Positions 1-12,890 of a stretch of 64,000 nucleotides of DNA are shown here, piece by piece. The stretch's first letter is position 1. Every line of letters begins with the position of its first letter. The notes beneath the pieces were generated by a model. It searched no databases, was not told the origin of the DNA, and saw only the letters and a program-made list of their open reading frames with translations. Made by a program: the position numbers and the translations under genes. The stretch comes from Corbicula japonica (Eukaryota > Mollusca > Bivalvia > Venerida > Cyrenidae): the NCBI GenBank assembly GCA_038501625.1, contig JAZAYU010000871.1:25001-89000 (forward strand), given 5' to 3'.

Positions 1-2185
1 TAGGATAAATGGCGACACGTTACCTCAGTTACAAGTACTTCTTTAGTCAAGTATGTTGAAAAATAATTTCAATCCATAATTACAAATGTAGTTGTTATCA
101 GTTAATCAACCTCATAATTTTGCATTTCACGAGCGCACTTTTGGAATGTTAAAACCCGAGCTGCGAGAGTTTATACCTAGTTGGTTTGATGACTACCCAT
201 CTCTTCATTAGTTATGAACATTACATTTTATCTTTTATTCGCAATTACTCATTCAGAGGGACATTTATATATTATGCTCTTTCTCAAAGATTTGCATAAA
301 AGTGCCTAGTTTTTTGCTTGTTGCGCAAAAACTGCCATCTATTTCCCTGTCCTTTTGATATCCAAGTTGGAGCACTAATTACGATGCGGTATTTTATGTT
401 TTTGAAATGCTTAAAAGTCTTTAACAGTTTTTCACATTTTTTGTCTTCGGTGGTTTTCAAAGTGACCTTTTCATCTATTGTAAGAAAAAAAATCTTAGAT
501 TGTTTTAAAATAGAAAATTGGTAACCATTCTATACGTGCATCTGTTTTTTTATTATTTAAACTATAACTATTTAATTTATATTACAAAACTTCCGCCGCC
601 ATAATATTCAAAACTTGCCCTTGAATATATGCATTATTAACGAAATACGAATTGATTTATTTTGATTCTCCTATTACCCCTCAAAACCGCATCTATCCAT
701 GCGTTCTCTTCTTGGGATCTACAGTGAACGGTTGAACTCGTCGCAGTTGCAATCCAAACTGAGATTAACTTGTAAAAGATTTCTGGGGATACCCCTGACC
801 CCAATGTCTGCTTCCCCATACTCATGCAATATAACGGATCTGGACTCGGTCTTGGGATACTAAACAATAACATTATTTTGACAAGTACAGTAAAGTAGAC
901 AACACAAGCACTATAATTTCTATGTAAGGGCGATCTACTAGAATATACTGCAAGCAATGCAAACCCAGTCTTTAAAGTATATAAATAGTTGTGAAGAATT
1001 TTCAGAACAGTGGCATAACGACAATTTCTTTGATTATAGATTAATTTAAATACAAATAGTGCTTCTTGAGTTTCTGTAATAGTTTCAGAGAAAATCGTTC
1101 AAACAAAAACAAAAGGTATGAGCAGCATAAAGCTTAAGTGAAAATAATAAATGCATCAGCATCCTTATTTATTGTTTACTGTCTTCTAACGCTCGTCAAC
1201 TTAAAATTTGACGAGATCTGCTGACCCAACTAAAACTACACTTTATGAATGTTGGAAATGAATACTGAATATTATAAGCATCGCTTTTCTGCTAAATGTA
1301 CAAATAAGCATCGACTTTGGAAAGTTCTATGGTACCTCTTTGAGCATTCGCGTTAATGTAACATATTCATCCGATTCGCTGGTGCTTAAACGTAATTATT
1401 TCTACACTTCCTGAATTAAATAATAAATTACATATACTAGAGACATTATATTTATATTAATGTCTTTTGCCGGTACACGTCTTTTTCGTGTTTCAATAAA
1501 TCAAACATCAGCCGTTCAACTTTGTTTGCATGCTTTAAAGTAACAGCATTGTACAATGTATTATGTTCTCTTGTTTATGTTTTGTACATACAGAGAAATG
1601 TAAATGGAAATAAACTTGAAACATCAACTAAATTCACAAATAGTTTGTCAGATACAATCTGTGTGACATTGATCAACAGAAAACTGGCCATATCATTGAC
1701 TTCCATTAGTCCAAAAGTAAATACAAGCACGAATTCATACCTACTTATTCTTTAAATTTATTTGTTAATGACCGACTAGCTTTTTGGAAAGCTAAAACTT
1801 GTTGAGTTATTATATTTACTTTTCCACTAGCCAAACTGCATGGACAGTGCCAGCAAATCAGTGATAAAATAAGTAATTTTTCATTTTGACTTTTTGCTGA
1901 TTATTTTTAGAGGATCAGATGTGAACAGTTTTTTTTAAAATTCTGCTACATATCACTGAATGCAGTTAATAACCCCACAATACTGCTTTGTCAGAGTAAA
2001 CATAAAAAGGACATAAAAAGGTGTGTTGCAATTATTTCAGTGATTCCTATTATGGGTATCTTCAAAATATTTAAGTCGGTCATCTACAAATGCATAAAAT
2101 CACATCAAAACAACCAGATTTGTATGAATACTATACCCCTCCAGAAAAAAATGTAATGAGCTAGTGACATTGGCAGGATTTCCAG
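1..2185. other. AT-rich intergenic DNA, nothing recognised
   Basis: No long ORF, RNA gene or clear repeat was found. The small ORFs at 318-524, 637-957 and 1522-1755 have no recognisable motif and low-complexity AT-rich composition, so I do not call them genes. Confidence 0.5.
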
Positions 2186-2334
2186 AATGAAGCTTGTTAA
2201 ATGGGCAGTCTTAAGGTAGTTACATGATAATTTCCTTCTTTCTGGCCTAAATTCTCTGTGAAAATTAATAATAAAATATTGCTGCCAACAGGAGGGTTGG
2301 TGCAACCCCACTGAACCCACTCTGGATCTGCCCT
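2186..2334. repeat. Partial copy of a hAT-like MITE (right end)
   Basis: This stretch resembles the right half of the element at 25343-25663. Shared landmarks in the same order are 'gcagtctta.ggtagttaca', 'tgtgaaaatta', 'gcaac.cca', and a terminal 'ctggatctgccc' that matches 'ctggatccgcccc'. The left half is absent, so it is a truncated, older copy. Confidence 0.5.
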
Positions 2335-2959
2335 TGGATGAGCCACATGAAAATTCTGTCACAATAATCTAGACTTGATGCCAAACATGTAAAACTTTGG
2401 TCAAAATAATCTACATTTGATTTTTAGCATATGTTGAAAGTTTCAAGTCATTATCTAGAAAACTGTTAAAGAAGAAACTTTACAGCTTCAATAAAATTTT
2501 AATAAAGTAACTAAGCAACGTAAAAAATATGTCATGATCACCTAGAATACATGTTTGAAGTTTCAAGTAAATATCTTTAATACTGTAGAAGAAACCCCTT
2601 TCAACAAATAATGAACTGGGCAAAATGAAAAATATTCACCAACATTGTTTATTTACACTTAAAGTATAACATAGGTTGAACCCTTATTTCCATGGGATAT
2701 GGCTGTTATCCGATGAGCAAACAGTGTAGACTCATGTGTATCAAATAGCTGAAATCATTTAAAATGCAAAATGCACTTTAAATTAAATTAAACTGAAACC
2801 ATTATTAACAACTATTGAATTACAGTACACATTGCATAGTTTAACTCTGTAAGTGTAAAAATATCTTCATCAAAAATGCAATTTTCAGTTTTCATAACTT
2901 CATTAGCATAAAACGTTTCGAGTAATAAACTCCAACAGACTTAATAAATTATCAGTGAT

Positions 2960-3175
2960 TGTTCAACCCTTCACTTCATGGGATAAAGTTGATATCCCAT
3001 AGACATACAGTGTAGATCCAGATCAGTTGACACATCTGGGCCATCTGATCATGATCTACAATGTTCCCTTTTTCATTCATGAGATATTTTCTTACCAAGA
3101 AGCAGCAGTGTAGATCCTGGTCAAATGGCACAGTTGATCTAGATCTACAATGTTTACACAATTGATCAATATGAA
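2960..3175. repeat. Diverged copy of the TTAA-flanked palindromic MITE
   Basis: It contains the paired motifs 'agtgtagatccagatcag' and 'gatctacaatg', and 'agtgtagatcctgg', in the arrangement seen in the fuller copy at 9207-9459. The outer ends are degraded ('cccttcacttcatgggata'). Shorter traces of the same family lie near 3600-3640 and 4225-4270. Confidence 0.55.
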
Positions 3176-4619
3176 ATTTACAAGGTTTTAGAGTGTGTTG
3201 AAATGGAACAAGAAGAAACATCAAACAGATCATGTCAAATATATATAAATGCATTGTATTTGTATAAACTGAAATTCCACACCAAGATTTGCACTTGTAG
3301 GATGCAGGACAGTTCCAATGTTATAAATCTTAGTTTGGAAACCAAGCTCAGACCCCAGGTTGCCCACTGGTTAATTTTGAGATTTTACCCCATTTTCAAC
3401 CAGTCAGATTGCTGAGATCTGAGACTGGTCTTTCATGCTCAGTTTCATATCTAAAAGCAATTAAATAAATGGGATGGCATTTCCTCACCAGCTTAGCTGG
3501 TATTGTCTGGGACTATACACTTCTGTACATCTTCTAAACAAAAAAACACACTGTAATTTTATCATTTAATCCCCTTTTTAGTGCTCAGCACAGATACATT
3601 TGTCACATTTATGACCAGTGTAGACCCTAGTCATCCTGTATATTTGTAGAGTTTAATCAGTCTATACTAATGAATATTCAGTTTACAAATTTCAGTAAAA
3701 TGCTACTATGAACAATAAATTTTCATGTTTTTATGTACTTGGTTTGGACTGATAATTCAATTGGTATTTAATTACACCAGTTGTTTTCATTTCCATTTGC
3801 ATTCTACTCATTAGAATGAGCAATGTGCAAAGTGATTTAAAATCTAAGGAATTAAAATGAACATTTCAGTAACTTTTTGTTAGTTTTGTTGTGTATATTG
3901 TTGTGTATATTGATATTAATCTAACTTGACACATTCTAGGATGTTGTACTCATTGAAATAATTTGATTCATATTTCATAATTGCACCTCTTTTCTCAATA
4001 ATTAACAGCCTTCAAAAATGTATCTCAGACTTTTTTATTAATTACCTTAAGGTCATTCTTAAGCATGATTTCATAAAAAAAAAATCATTTGTTTTTCATG
4101 ACAAATTCATTGAAAAGAGAACTGTGATACCTACATCTTAAAGAATATTGAAAAATTACCCCCCTAAAATTGTATCATTTTATTTTTAATTAATTTTTTA
4201 ATATGTTATGGTTACATTTCCTCCCATTTACATATGTTAAATGTTCAGTGTAGATCCTGATCAGCTGGCACACCTGTGTATTTTGGCTTTATACAATTTC
4301 TTTTCTAAAACCAACATTTTAAAACAATCTGTTAAGTATCAGATGTAGTTTTACTTGCAAAATTAAAAAATAACCCCATTGTCCAAGAAAGCTTTCATTA
4401 AAAAAACAAACTTTTTGTGCAAGTTGATATCATAATATTTTAGATAATAACTATAGGTGTCATTTCCAATTGTTATTTGTTTATCTCTGCAGATACCTGA
4501 TAAGTATCAGAATACACAGGTGCAGTATGGTCCTTATCAGTGCCCTGCTGTGTTTATTTGTCACAGCAAGTATCCAAATACTGGTAATTCACTAGGGTGG
4601 TGTCAATAGAATTTTGAAA
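3176..4619. other. Intergenic, only repeat traces
   Basis: Apart from short fragments of the 'tgtagatcctgatcag' MITE family, I see nothing identifiable. There is no ORF with a known motif. Confidence 0.45.
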
Positions 4620-6698
4620 AGAATGTAGGACATAATCCCCTACGGACAAAATTCCCTAGTCATACCTGGACAAAATCCCCTACATCAGTTTTCCAGTGGT
4701 GGACAAAATCCCCATAGGCGGATCCAGGGGGGGGGGGGCGGACCCGGCGTACGCCCCCCCTAAAATTGCCCAAGCAAAGTTTTTTTCTCTGTAATGAAAT
4801 ATGATATATAGGAAAATATAATATATAAATGTCAAAAAATTTTCGCACGCTACGCGTGCAATAAGTTTCGAGACTATGAGTACACTAATACAATGACATA
4901 ACGAACAATTCACAAACAATTCATTCTCATTATTTGTAAGATTTTAACATGATCCAACGGCTGTTTAAAAAATTATATGATATATTTAGATGCTTTACAA
5001 AACATCGTGATCTAATCTACAATTAGCCCAACTATTTGTGCTCAACAAGAGCTTTTCTATATATACGATGGTCGCTTTTCGCGCACAACCCAGTTACTAT
5101 TCAAATCAATGCGGAAAATTGTCCTTCTATTTCTATATGCCGCCGATCGGAAAATGAATCGCAACTTTTCAATCTTTTGCCTGCTTCATAAAGCATCTTA
5201 AACATATATTTTTTTTTAATTTACATACCTGAGAAGCCACATTCAAGTAGAATCAATATATGTAATCCTTTATAAGTAACGTTTTCGTTTTTTATGCAAA
5301 ACTGTTTTAAACCTCAACCCATGTCGATTACACCGCATAAAGTTTATCTGACTCGCGTTTATCGATAATTTTCACCGTGTAAACGGCATATGCTGTGGTA
5401 GGTTTAACAAGTTATTTTGTGGATTATTCGTTCATTTTATTGTTACTTTTATCATTATTTATGTTTTATAACGATATTTGACATACCAGTGTTGAAATTT
5501 TCATGTGGATGTGAAAAAAAGAATTTAAATCGGGTCGATTTCCACCACAGTTTTGATCGTAACTGCTTGAGACGTAAAGGACAGACAACGAAAACGTCCG
5601 TATGATAATGGGTCTGTGCTTGCAGTCGAATTATTGAGACTAATCTACTATCTACTGAAATTGATTCGACCTTCAAACTTTGCGTTTCAACTTTTTCCTT
5701 TGAATTTTCCGTATTTTATTCTATCTTTGGGTTGATTAGAATTGTCAACAACAATTGACGCGCCGAAACGTCAGAAGATGTTGACGAGTTTTTTTAGCAG
5801 AGCTGCAGCACGAAAATTTCATCATCAATATCATCATTTTAATTTTACGTCCCCTCCCTAACCCAAAATGCGATTGTGATACCTAAGTTTACGTGTTTGC
5901 TATATTTTTCCTCTCGCTTGAATTCAGTTTACATGTTCATAGTAAAATACGTTTCTGTATTTTAAATATTCCCGCTTTCACTTACTTCCATTTATATTTT
6001 TCCTTTGAGTAAAGTGAGTCATGTATATATAAACTTAATGTAAAAATGTAATAAACAATTTTCTGATAATAGGTGGATTCCTTATAATTATGTGTTGATT
6101 TGCTTTGTGAAGCATTTTATTTAACAGTTTGTAATTTTGTATAGACAATTTTCTGATAATAGGTAGATTCCTTATAATTATTAGCTTAAAATTTGCTTTG
6201 TGATGTGCTTTAATTTACAGCTTGAAATTGTGCATTGTATGTTCTGTTTATCCTGTTAAATATTAAACTCTGAAATAAAATTGCAAAATGTTGTTAAAGT
6301 TGTTAAGTAAAATTAATAATATTTATTTAACTTCAGAATGTAGTAATAAATTGTAAAATCTACACAAGACATGTACATGAATATAGGCAACACAGACAAA
6401 TTACAACTTATAAATGCCTCTTTTACCACACAAGAGTTCTACAAGGTTTTATTTTTTTAAGTTTTGTGTGCCCCTGTATATGTCTACAAAATTCCAGCTA
6501 TTCTATACTAGAAATCTGGAGTATTTTATTAAAAACATTGTCAAATAAATAATAATTTTACTATATAGGGGATTTTGTCCGTAGGGGATTCTTAATACTA
6601 CGGGATTTTGTCCGTGGGGGATTATGTCATGTAGGGGATTTGTCCGTTTTCTTGAAAATTTACCTAGGGGATTTTGTCCGAAGGGGATTTTGCGGTGC
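4620..6698. mobile_element. Fold-back-like element with arrays of GGACAAAATCCCC at both ends
   Basis: The left end (4628-4715) carries four spaced copies of a motif close to GGACAAAATCCCCTAC. The right end (6567-6694) carries about six copies of its reverse complement (GGGGATTTTGTCC and variants). The two ends therefore form inverted arrays enclosing about 1.8 kb. Terminal inverted repeats made of short direct sub-repeats are the hallmark of fold-back elements, and subterminal motif clusters also serve as transposase binding sites in hAT and related families. No transposase was found inside. Just inside the left end lies an 'aggcggatccagggggg' stretch that resembles a hAT-type terminus and may be a separate nested insertion. 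Exact ends and target duplication could not be fixed by eye. Confidence 0.5.
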
Positions 6699-6779
6699 TA
6701 CTAATCACCCCAGGACACCCCACACCACCCCAAGACACCCCAAGACTCTTAAAAAACGCTATATATCATTACAAAAATA

Positions 6780-7850
6780 AATTTTGGGGGCATATTTGCC
6801 TAAACTAATGTATATTTTTTATTAGAGATAGGATTTTGTTTGTTAACATGCTGATTGTTACCATTGATTAACTGAATGCCTACAAGGACACATCGGAAAT
6901 ACCCCAGGACTGGTAAGATAACCTCAGGACCTAACAGAGTCACAATAAAAGTATACCTAATTCATGAAAACACAATTTATTTGCTGAAACAATATTTATT
7001 ACATATATTTTGTTTGATTTCTCGAATTGATAGATTATTTCTGTTTGCATATATATTACATGGCATTATGTTATCTCCCTTTGTTACCCCATGACACATA
7101 CGGAAACCACCAGGAAAACTTAAAAACTGACACAGGACATGAAAAAATTATTAAGGAGTCCTGCATTTGATTTTTTATATATTAATTGAGTTAAAAATAA
7201 CAGATTTTACAGATTATTGGTGTTTTGATGAAGATATAATATTGTTACTGCTACATTCGCTGATGGTGATAAGAAAGACCCCAAGACTCCTCAGAAAACC
7301 TCTGGATCTGTCAGAGGCACTTCATGGCAACACTATTTATAAGCTGAACAACATTTATTTCCCATATTTTGTTTCATTTAACGAACAGACAGCTTCTGTA
7401 TGCATATATATGACATGCCATTATGTTATCTCCCTTTGGTGGCTAAAGACCCCATGACACATTATCAGGACACCAGGACACGTTAGAAATGACACGGGGC
7501 AATTAAAAAGTATCATGCAAAACAGAGACATACATTTGATTATCTTTGCTGTTAAGTTTGAAAATAACAAACTGACAGATACTTGCTGTTTTTATGGAAA
7601 TATATTGTTTCTGCTACCGTCGCTGATGATGAAAAGAAAGACCCCAATTCTCGTCAGAAAACTTCCGGACCTGTCAAAGGCACCTTAAAAGTATCCAGGA
7701 CATGAAAAAATTATTAAGGAGTCCTGCATTTGATTTTTTATATATTAATTGAGTTAAAAATAACAGATTTTACAGATTATTGGTGTTTTGATGAAGATAT
7801 AATATTGTTTCTGCTACATTCGCTGATGGTGAAAAGAAAGACCCCAATTT
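6780..7850. repeat. Tandem repeat, about 355-bp unit
   Basis: 'cattatgttatctccctttg' occurs at 7064 and 7419 (period 355), with matching upstream blocks ('tgctgaa.caa.atttatt', 'ttctgt.tgcatatatat'). A further segment at 7695-7845 is nearly identical to 7135-7285, including 'ggagtcctgcatttgatttt'. The two ORFs here (6876-7094 and 7167-7457) come from repeat copies and are not called as genes. Confidence 0.6.
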
Positions 7851-8204
7851 TCGTTTGGGTCCATTTCCTCTTTGTACTTGCCACTACTTGAAATATCCAG
7901 AAGAAACATTATCTAAGTCCTATGCGTATCAATACTCAAGATTAAATAAACTTTTTTTAATAAGAACAAACCCAGTCAAAACATACCTAGAATCGAAAGT
8001 TAAAGAAGGTATACGATCTTCTACGTGTTGTGTGCGGGTTCTAAAAAGGGATTTTTAAACAGATAACTTATATGAACAAAAGGTCAATGCCTTTGACTAC
8101 ACAATAATATACATTTACAATAATATACATTTTTACAATATACCAAAAATCACACATGAAATGAAATGGTGGTTAAATAAATATAGATCTATCAAACAGC
8201 CTTG

Positions 8205-8500
8205 TTACAACCCGTTTTGTAATAAATACGAGAATTGTAATACTTATAACAATTTTCATTTTTATTACAAAACGGGTTGTAAGGTATCAACCACTTTTGT
8301 AATAACGAGAATTGTAATAAAATGTCAAACTTAGTTATTTTTGCCAAAAAGAGAGTTTCTATCCGTCAATAAGCACGTGCTAATTTTCATCTAAAACAAC
8401 AGCTATTCAATGGTTAAACAATTTTTTGGCAAAAATAACTAAGTTTTACATTTTATTACAATTACAATGCCTTTCAACCTGTTTTGTAATAAACTTTCAA
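8205..8500. repeat. Palindromic repeat with two nested inverted pairs
   Basis: The arms 8205-8224 and 8263-8282 are perfect reverse complements (ttacaacccgttttgtaata). A second pair, 8327-8350 and 8423-8446, is also inverted (acttagttatttttgcc / ggcaaaaataactaagt). A third, diverged arm ('caacctgttttgtaataa') follows at about 8477. The layout suggests a MITE-like or self-priming palindromic element. No coding capacity. Confidence 0.55.
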
Positions 8501-9206
8501 AATGTAATACAAAGACATTACTTTGTGAAACAAAACCTTTACTCTGAAAATCATTATTGTGGATTTATTTTATAAACGGCAGATAAAAGCTTAGAAACCT
8601 TAAAAAACTTTGTGTAGAACAAACAACTACTCTGTGTACAACAAGAAAAACACGTGTAACACCAGCCGTTAAAATAAGCGCTCACCGCTGAAGAAGAGAA
8701 AAACAATTCAAAAGCGTTTGTCAACTAAAAACTCTTCATAATAATCTGCTATTTCAATGCATTTCTCCCAACAATATTGTCAATATGAATTGGCTATTTT
8801 TAATAAAGCAACTGCCATTTTAGAACAGTCATCCACTTTTAGATAATCATCAATACATCTTAATTTTTTTAAATATGGCTTTATACGGGAATTTTATAAA
8901 TAAGGCATTCTGGAAAAAAAGTGCCCAACTTAAATGTCCAAAACTATAAAGTGAGTTGAACAAATTTCCAATAATCACTTGTCAATCAAGCGCTTTCAAT
9001 TTGGATTTGGCAATCCTCGGACTTTTTGGAGCTATTGAAAATTGCCTTGCAGATGACAATTTTATTTTTTAAAGAAAGTATAAAAAATATGTGAGTTTTT
9101 TGTTTTTATCCGTTAGACCGTGAGGATGGGTGAAATTCCGTGAGTTTTTCCCTCACGACGTGAGACTTGGCATGTATTGAATGATTCATTGCCGAGAAAT
9201 TTATGC
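8501..9206. other. Intergenic, nothing recognised
   Basis: AT-rich sequence with no ORF or repeat that I can name. Confidence 0.4.
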
Positions 9207-9459
9207 ATTAACCCTTTCCTCCATAGATACACCTTAATTGCATGGGAAAATAGTTAAGATCCAGATCAACCGGCACATCTGTGCCGTCTTATCTGACAGG
9301 ATCTAAACTGACTGTTCCCTTTTTCATTTGTTAGGTTATTTCTGACAAAAATGCGACCAGTGCAGATCCTGATCAGACGGCACTGATGTGCTGGCTGATC
9401 AGGATCTACACTGGTCGCACATGCGTAAAGAGGTGTATATATGCGGGAAAGGGTTAATG
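9207..9459. mobile_element. Palindromic MITE flanked by TTAA
   Basis: It begins TTAACCCTTTCCTCCATAGA and ends AAAGGGTTAA. The ends are inverted repeats over about 28 bp (CCCTTTCC...TACACCT against AGGTGTA...GGAAAGGG). The interior repeats 'gatcagacggcac / agatcctgatcag' as nested inverted motifs. TTAA flanks are the target duplication of piggyBac-type and Kolobok-type transposons, so this is probably a non-autonomous derivative of one of those. Relatives lie at 2960-3175, 18055-18149 and 43337-43577. Confidence 0.65.
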
Positions 9460-10990
9460 TCAATGGTAACTGTTACTGATAACTAGACAGTCACAAAAGA
9501 AAACTTTTTCAAATTTGATATTTTTTTGTATTTATGAGCAACTATTACTTGTCTATTGTATCTGTTATAAGTAGGGATTAAACGATGATAGATTATAATA
9601 AAAAATCTATCGTTTATAGAAGAGACTTTCGATAATCGATTACGAAGTTTCATAATCAATCATCGGTTTTCTGTTCTTTAAGCAGCTCACAAGGGAAATC
9701 ACTGTAGCAGAACACAAACAGTGTTGGATATATGACATAGATCAGTGTTAATTTGGTTTTAAATAAGCTTTGGCTTATGTTCTCCCACAAAGTATTTCAA
9801 GAATAAGACTCCTGTACCTGCAGCCTACACCCTATGCTCATATCAGATACAGTTACAAATTACAGTTCCTGCAGCCTGTAGGCTAGAAGTGTGGTTTCTG
9901 TAAGTGATTATTCATACCAGAAAATACACCGATATCCTTTCATGATTATACAGTAGTTCTATACAGGGCCGTCATTTCATGATGGCAAGGACCCCATTCC
10001 CCTCCCAAATTAATATATTTTTCCCCTATTTCTAAAACAATATAATTACAAATTATGAGTATTTTTGTTGGAAGAAAATTAATAAAGAATTCTTATAAAT
10101 AAAATTCTTCTTCATTAAAGCAATATTTGTAGATTGTACAATGTTATTGTAAATGCTTCGATTATATTATCCACGGCTAATCAAAAAGGAGTGTTTGATT
10201 ATTTCCGATGATCAATTATGATTTTTAACCGTTTAAGAAACCCTAGTTATAAGACCTTTTGAATTTCAATAAAAGGGACTATTTCATGACTGTCTACTTA
10301 TTCATAACCAGTTATACTGTACTAGTGTGATTGGATCACGATTGATGAAGATTGGGTAACTCCAAAGCCCCAGAAGCAATTTCGCTGGCTATTGAGCTTG
10401 CCCTGGTTATCATGGCCATAAACTATATGACCAAGTTTGTTGAAGATAACACAAGTTCTAAAGATTATGGTATTTAAGTTAAAGAGCAGACAACTTTGGC
10501 TCTCCTCTGTTCCTAACAGATGTTAACGTAATTAAGTCAGGGTTTTTTTTTAGATGGACACATAAACAGAACCTACCTTTTTAATTTTTGTACTGGTTTA
10601 ATAAAAATCAGACAGACAGTAATAAGTTGTTTTTAAGAACCAGCTTTGTTTTCAGTTAACAAATATTTCACAATATAAAACCAACATGTTTCAATTTAGA
10701 AGATATTTAATCGTGCATAGCAAAATACTGTTATCATAGTAAGCATGTATAACAGTATTAAAATAAGTTGTTTTTTTCTTTATTAGAAAACTAAGTTTAT
10801 TTTCCAGGTATGTCTGTAACTTCATCACACAAGCTGAAAGTTCCTCAATTTTAAACAGGCATTTACATCATGGGGCCTTCCTAGTAGCACAAAATCTGGA
10901 GGGGTTTCAGTTGTTTGTATTCGTTTAACAGTTTGGACTGTGCATGCATGTATCTATTTTCAAGTTTCCCCTTCAAATCCAACTCTGCAG
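9460..10990. other. Intergenic, nothing recognised
   Basis: No coding region or structured repeat recognised. Several short direct motifs occur, but none with a clear period. Confidence 0.4.
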
Positions 10991-11008
10991 CACACACACA
11001 CACACACA

Positions 11009-11072
<64 letters not shown>
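10991..11072. repeat. Compound microsatellite (CA)n/(CGCA)n/(CA)n
   Basis: Uninterrupted alternation of CA dinucleotides, then CGCA tetranucleotides, then CA again. The minus-strand Cys/Val and Cys/Ala ORF across it (10881-11069) is a by-product of the repeat. Confidence 0.95.
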
Positions 11073-11077
<5 letters not shown>

Positions 11078-11379
11078 CCTTGTGAGTAAGCCATCCAGGG
11101 TTTGAGTATTAGTCTGGTAGAAGTTTCATAGCCTGTGACATTTGGTGTTTCAAATTTTCAAAAGCAGTGTCATGTCCAGCTCCCCAACTGTAGGCTAGCA
11201 GGTCCAGCAACCGGTTCTGAAAGACGGCGACCAATAATTTTTAACAGCGTTAACATGTAACTGAGCTAGAACATCACTCCGTCAGACACCTACAACGGGG
11301 ACATATCCATACAAAGGAATCTGTAAGAGGCCTAACTAATCTATGGGGTCCGGAGGGAATGCTCCCGCGAAAACTTTGA

Positions 11380-12890
11380 AAATTTATATGCCGAATCCTG
11401 TATATTTTTGGCAGTTTTTCAACTTTATAAAACGAATAGCTACACACTTGCAATTTAAATAGCACTTAAATAATTAAAAGCGGACATGTTTAAGCTTCAG
11501 TTTAACAACAACATATCGAATTATGGTACAAAACTGAATGCAATTTTGTGATTCTCACGCGATATATGTAAACCGTGTGAATATCACGGCGCGGGGAAAT
11601 TATGTTATCACTCATCAAATATAGGCCTTTTGTACACACTTGCTTGTTCCAGATATGTATAAATCGTATTAATAAATAAGAAAAGATGATTGAAATCCAA
11701 TATAGTTACCATTACTATTATTTCTGTTATAACACTATAACTCCCTGTAACAGATATACGTATTTTCCCTATTAAGGCAGATTTTAAACAATAAAAAAGA
11801 GTTACGCACCTGCAATGTCAAAAGTACATGTATGTTTGATAGTAGAAGCTTCAATTTGACACCAACAGAATGATATTTAACAACAAACTTAATGCACCAG
11901 TGTGTTCTCACGCCGTATTAAAACCGTTTGAATATACTATATTTTCCTTGTTTTTGGCAGTTTTTCAACTTAATAAAAGAATAACTACGCACTTGCAATA
12001 TAATGAGCACTTATAAAATAAAAAGCAGGCATGTTTAAGCTTCAATTTGAAATCAACATTTCGAATTTTGATACGAAACTGAATGTTCTAGTGTGATTCT
12101 CACGTGGTATTTAAGCCGTGTGAATATTACGGCCCAGAGAAATAAAGTTATTACTCATCAAATATGTGCTTCGCTACACACTCGTCTGTTCCAGATATGT
12201 TTAAATCCTATAAAAATAAGAAAAGATGATTGAAATTCAATATAGTTACCATTGCTACCATTTCTGATATAACACTATATCTCACTGTACATAACCGATG
12301 TACGTATTTTCCTTATTTAGACAGGTTTTTAACAATATAAAAATAGCTACGCACCTGTAATATTAAAATTACATGTGTGGTTGATAGCAGACATGTTAAA
12401 GCTTCATTTTGACACTGGTCAACAAATCGATGTTTAACAACAAAACTTTTTGCGCCAGTGTGATTCTCACGCCGCATTTAAACCGTGTGAAAATAATATA
12501 TTTTCCTTATTTTTGGTTGTTTTTCAACCAAATAAAAGAATAGCTACGCACTTGCAATATAATGAACACTTATAAAATAAAAAGCGGACATGTTTAATCT
12601 TCAATTTGACATTGATCAGCATATCGAATTTTGATATGAAACTGAATGCACTATTGTGATTCTCACGCGGTATGTAAACCGTGTGAATATTACGGCCCAG
12701 AGAAATAAAGTTATTCTCATCGAATATAGGCTTCTTCTACACACTTGTATGCTCGAGATATGTTTAAATCCTATTTAGAAAAAAATAAGAAAAAATGATT
12801 GGAATTCAATATAGTTATCATTGCTACCATTTCTGTTATAACACTTTAATTCGATGTAACCGACGTTCGTATTTTCCTTATTCTCAGACG
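11380..12890. repeat. Tandem repeat, about 540-570-bp unit, nearly three copies
   Basis: The landmark 'aagatgattgaaat.caatatagtta' occurs at about 11684, 12224 and 12793, giving periods of 540 and 569. Around it recur 'agctacgcac.tgcaat', 'tgattctcacg', 'ccgtgtgaatat.acggc' and 'tattttccttatt'. Each unit itself contains a partly duplicated half ('tagctacgcac' recurs about every 250-300 bp), so the array is hierarchical. No ORF is conserved between units, and the function is unknown. Confidence 0.65.

Noticed and set aside
10881..11069. Cys/Val-rich ORF on the minus strand (and similar ones at 13714-14034 and 13761-13961)
   Set aside because: Direct translation of CA/CGCA microsatellites, with no sequence outside the repeat that supports a gene.
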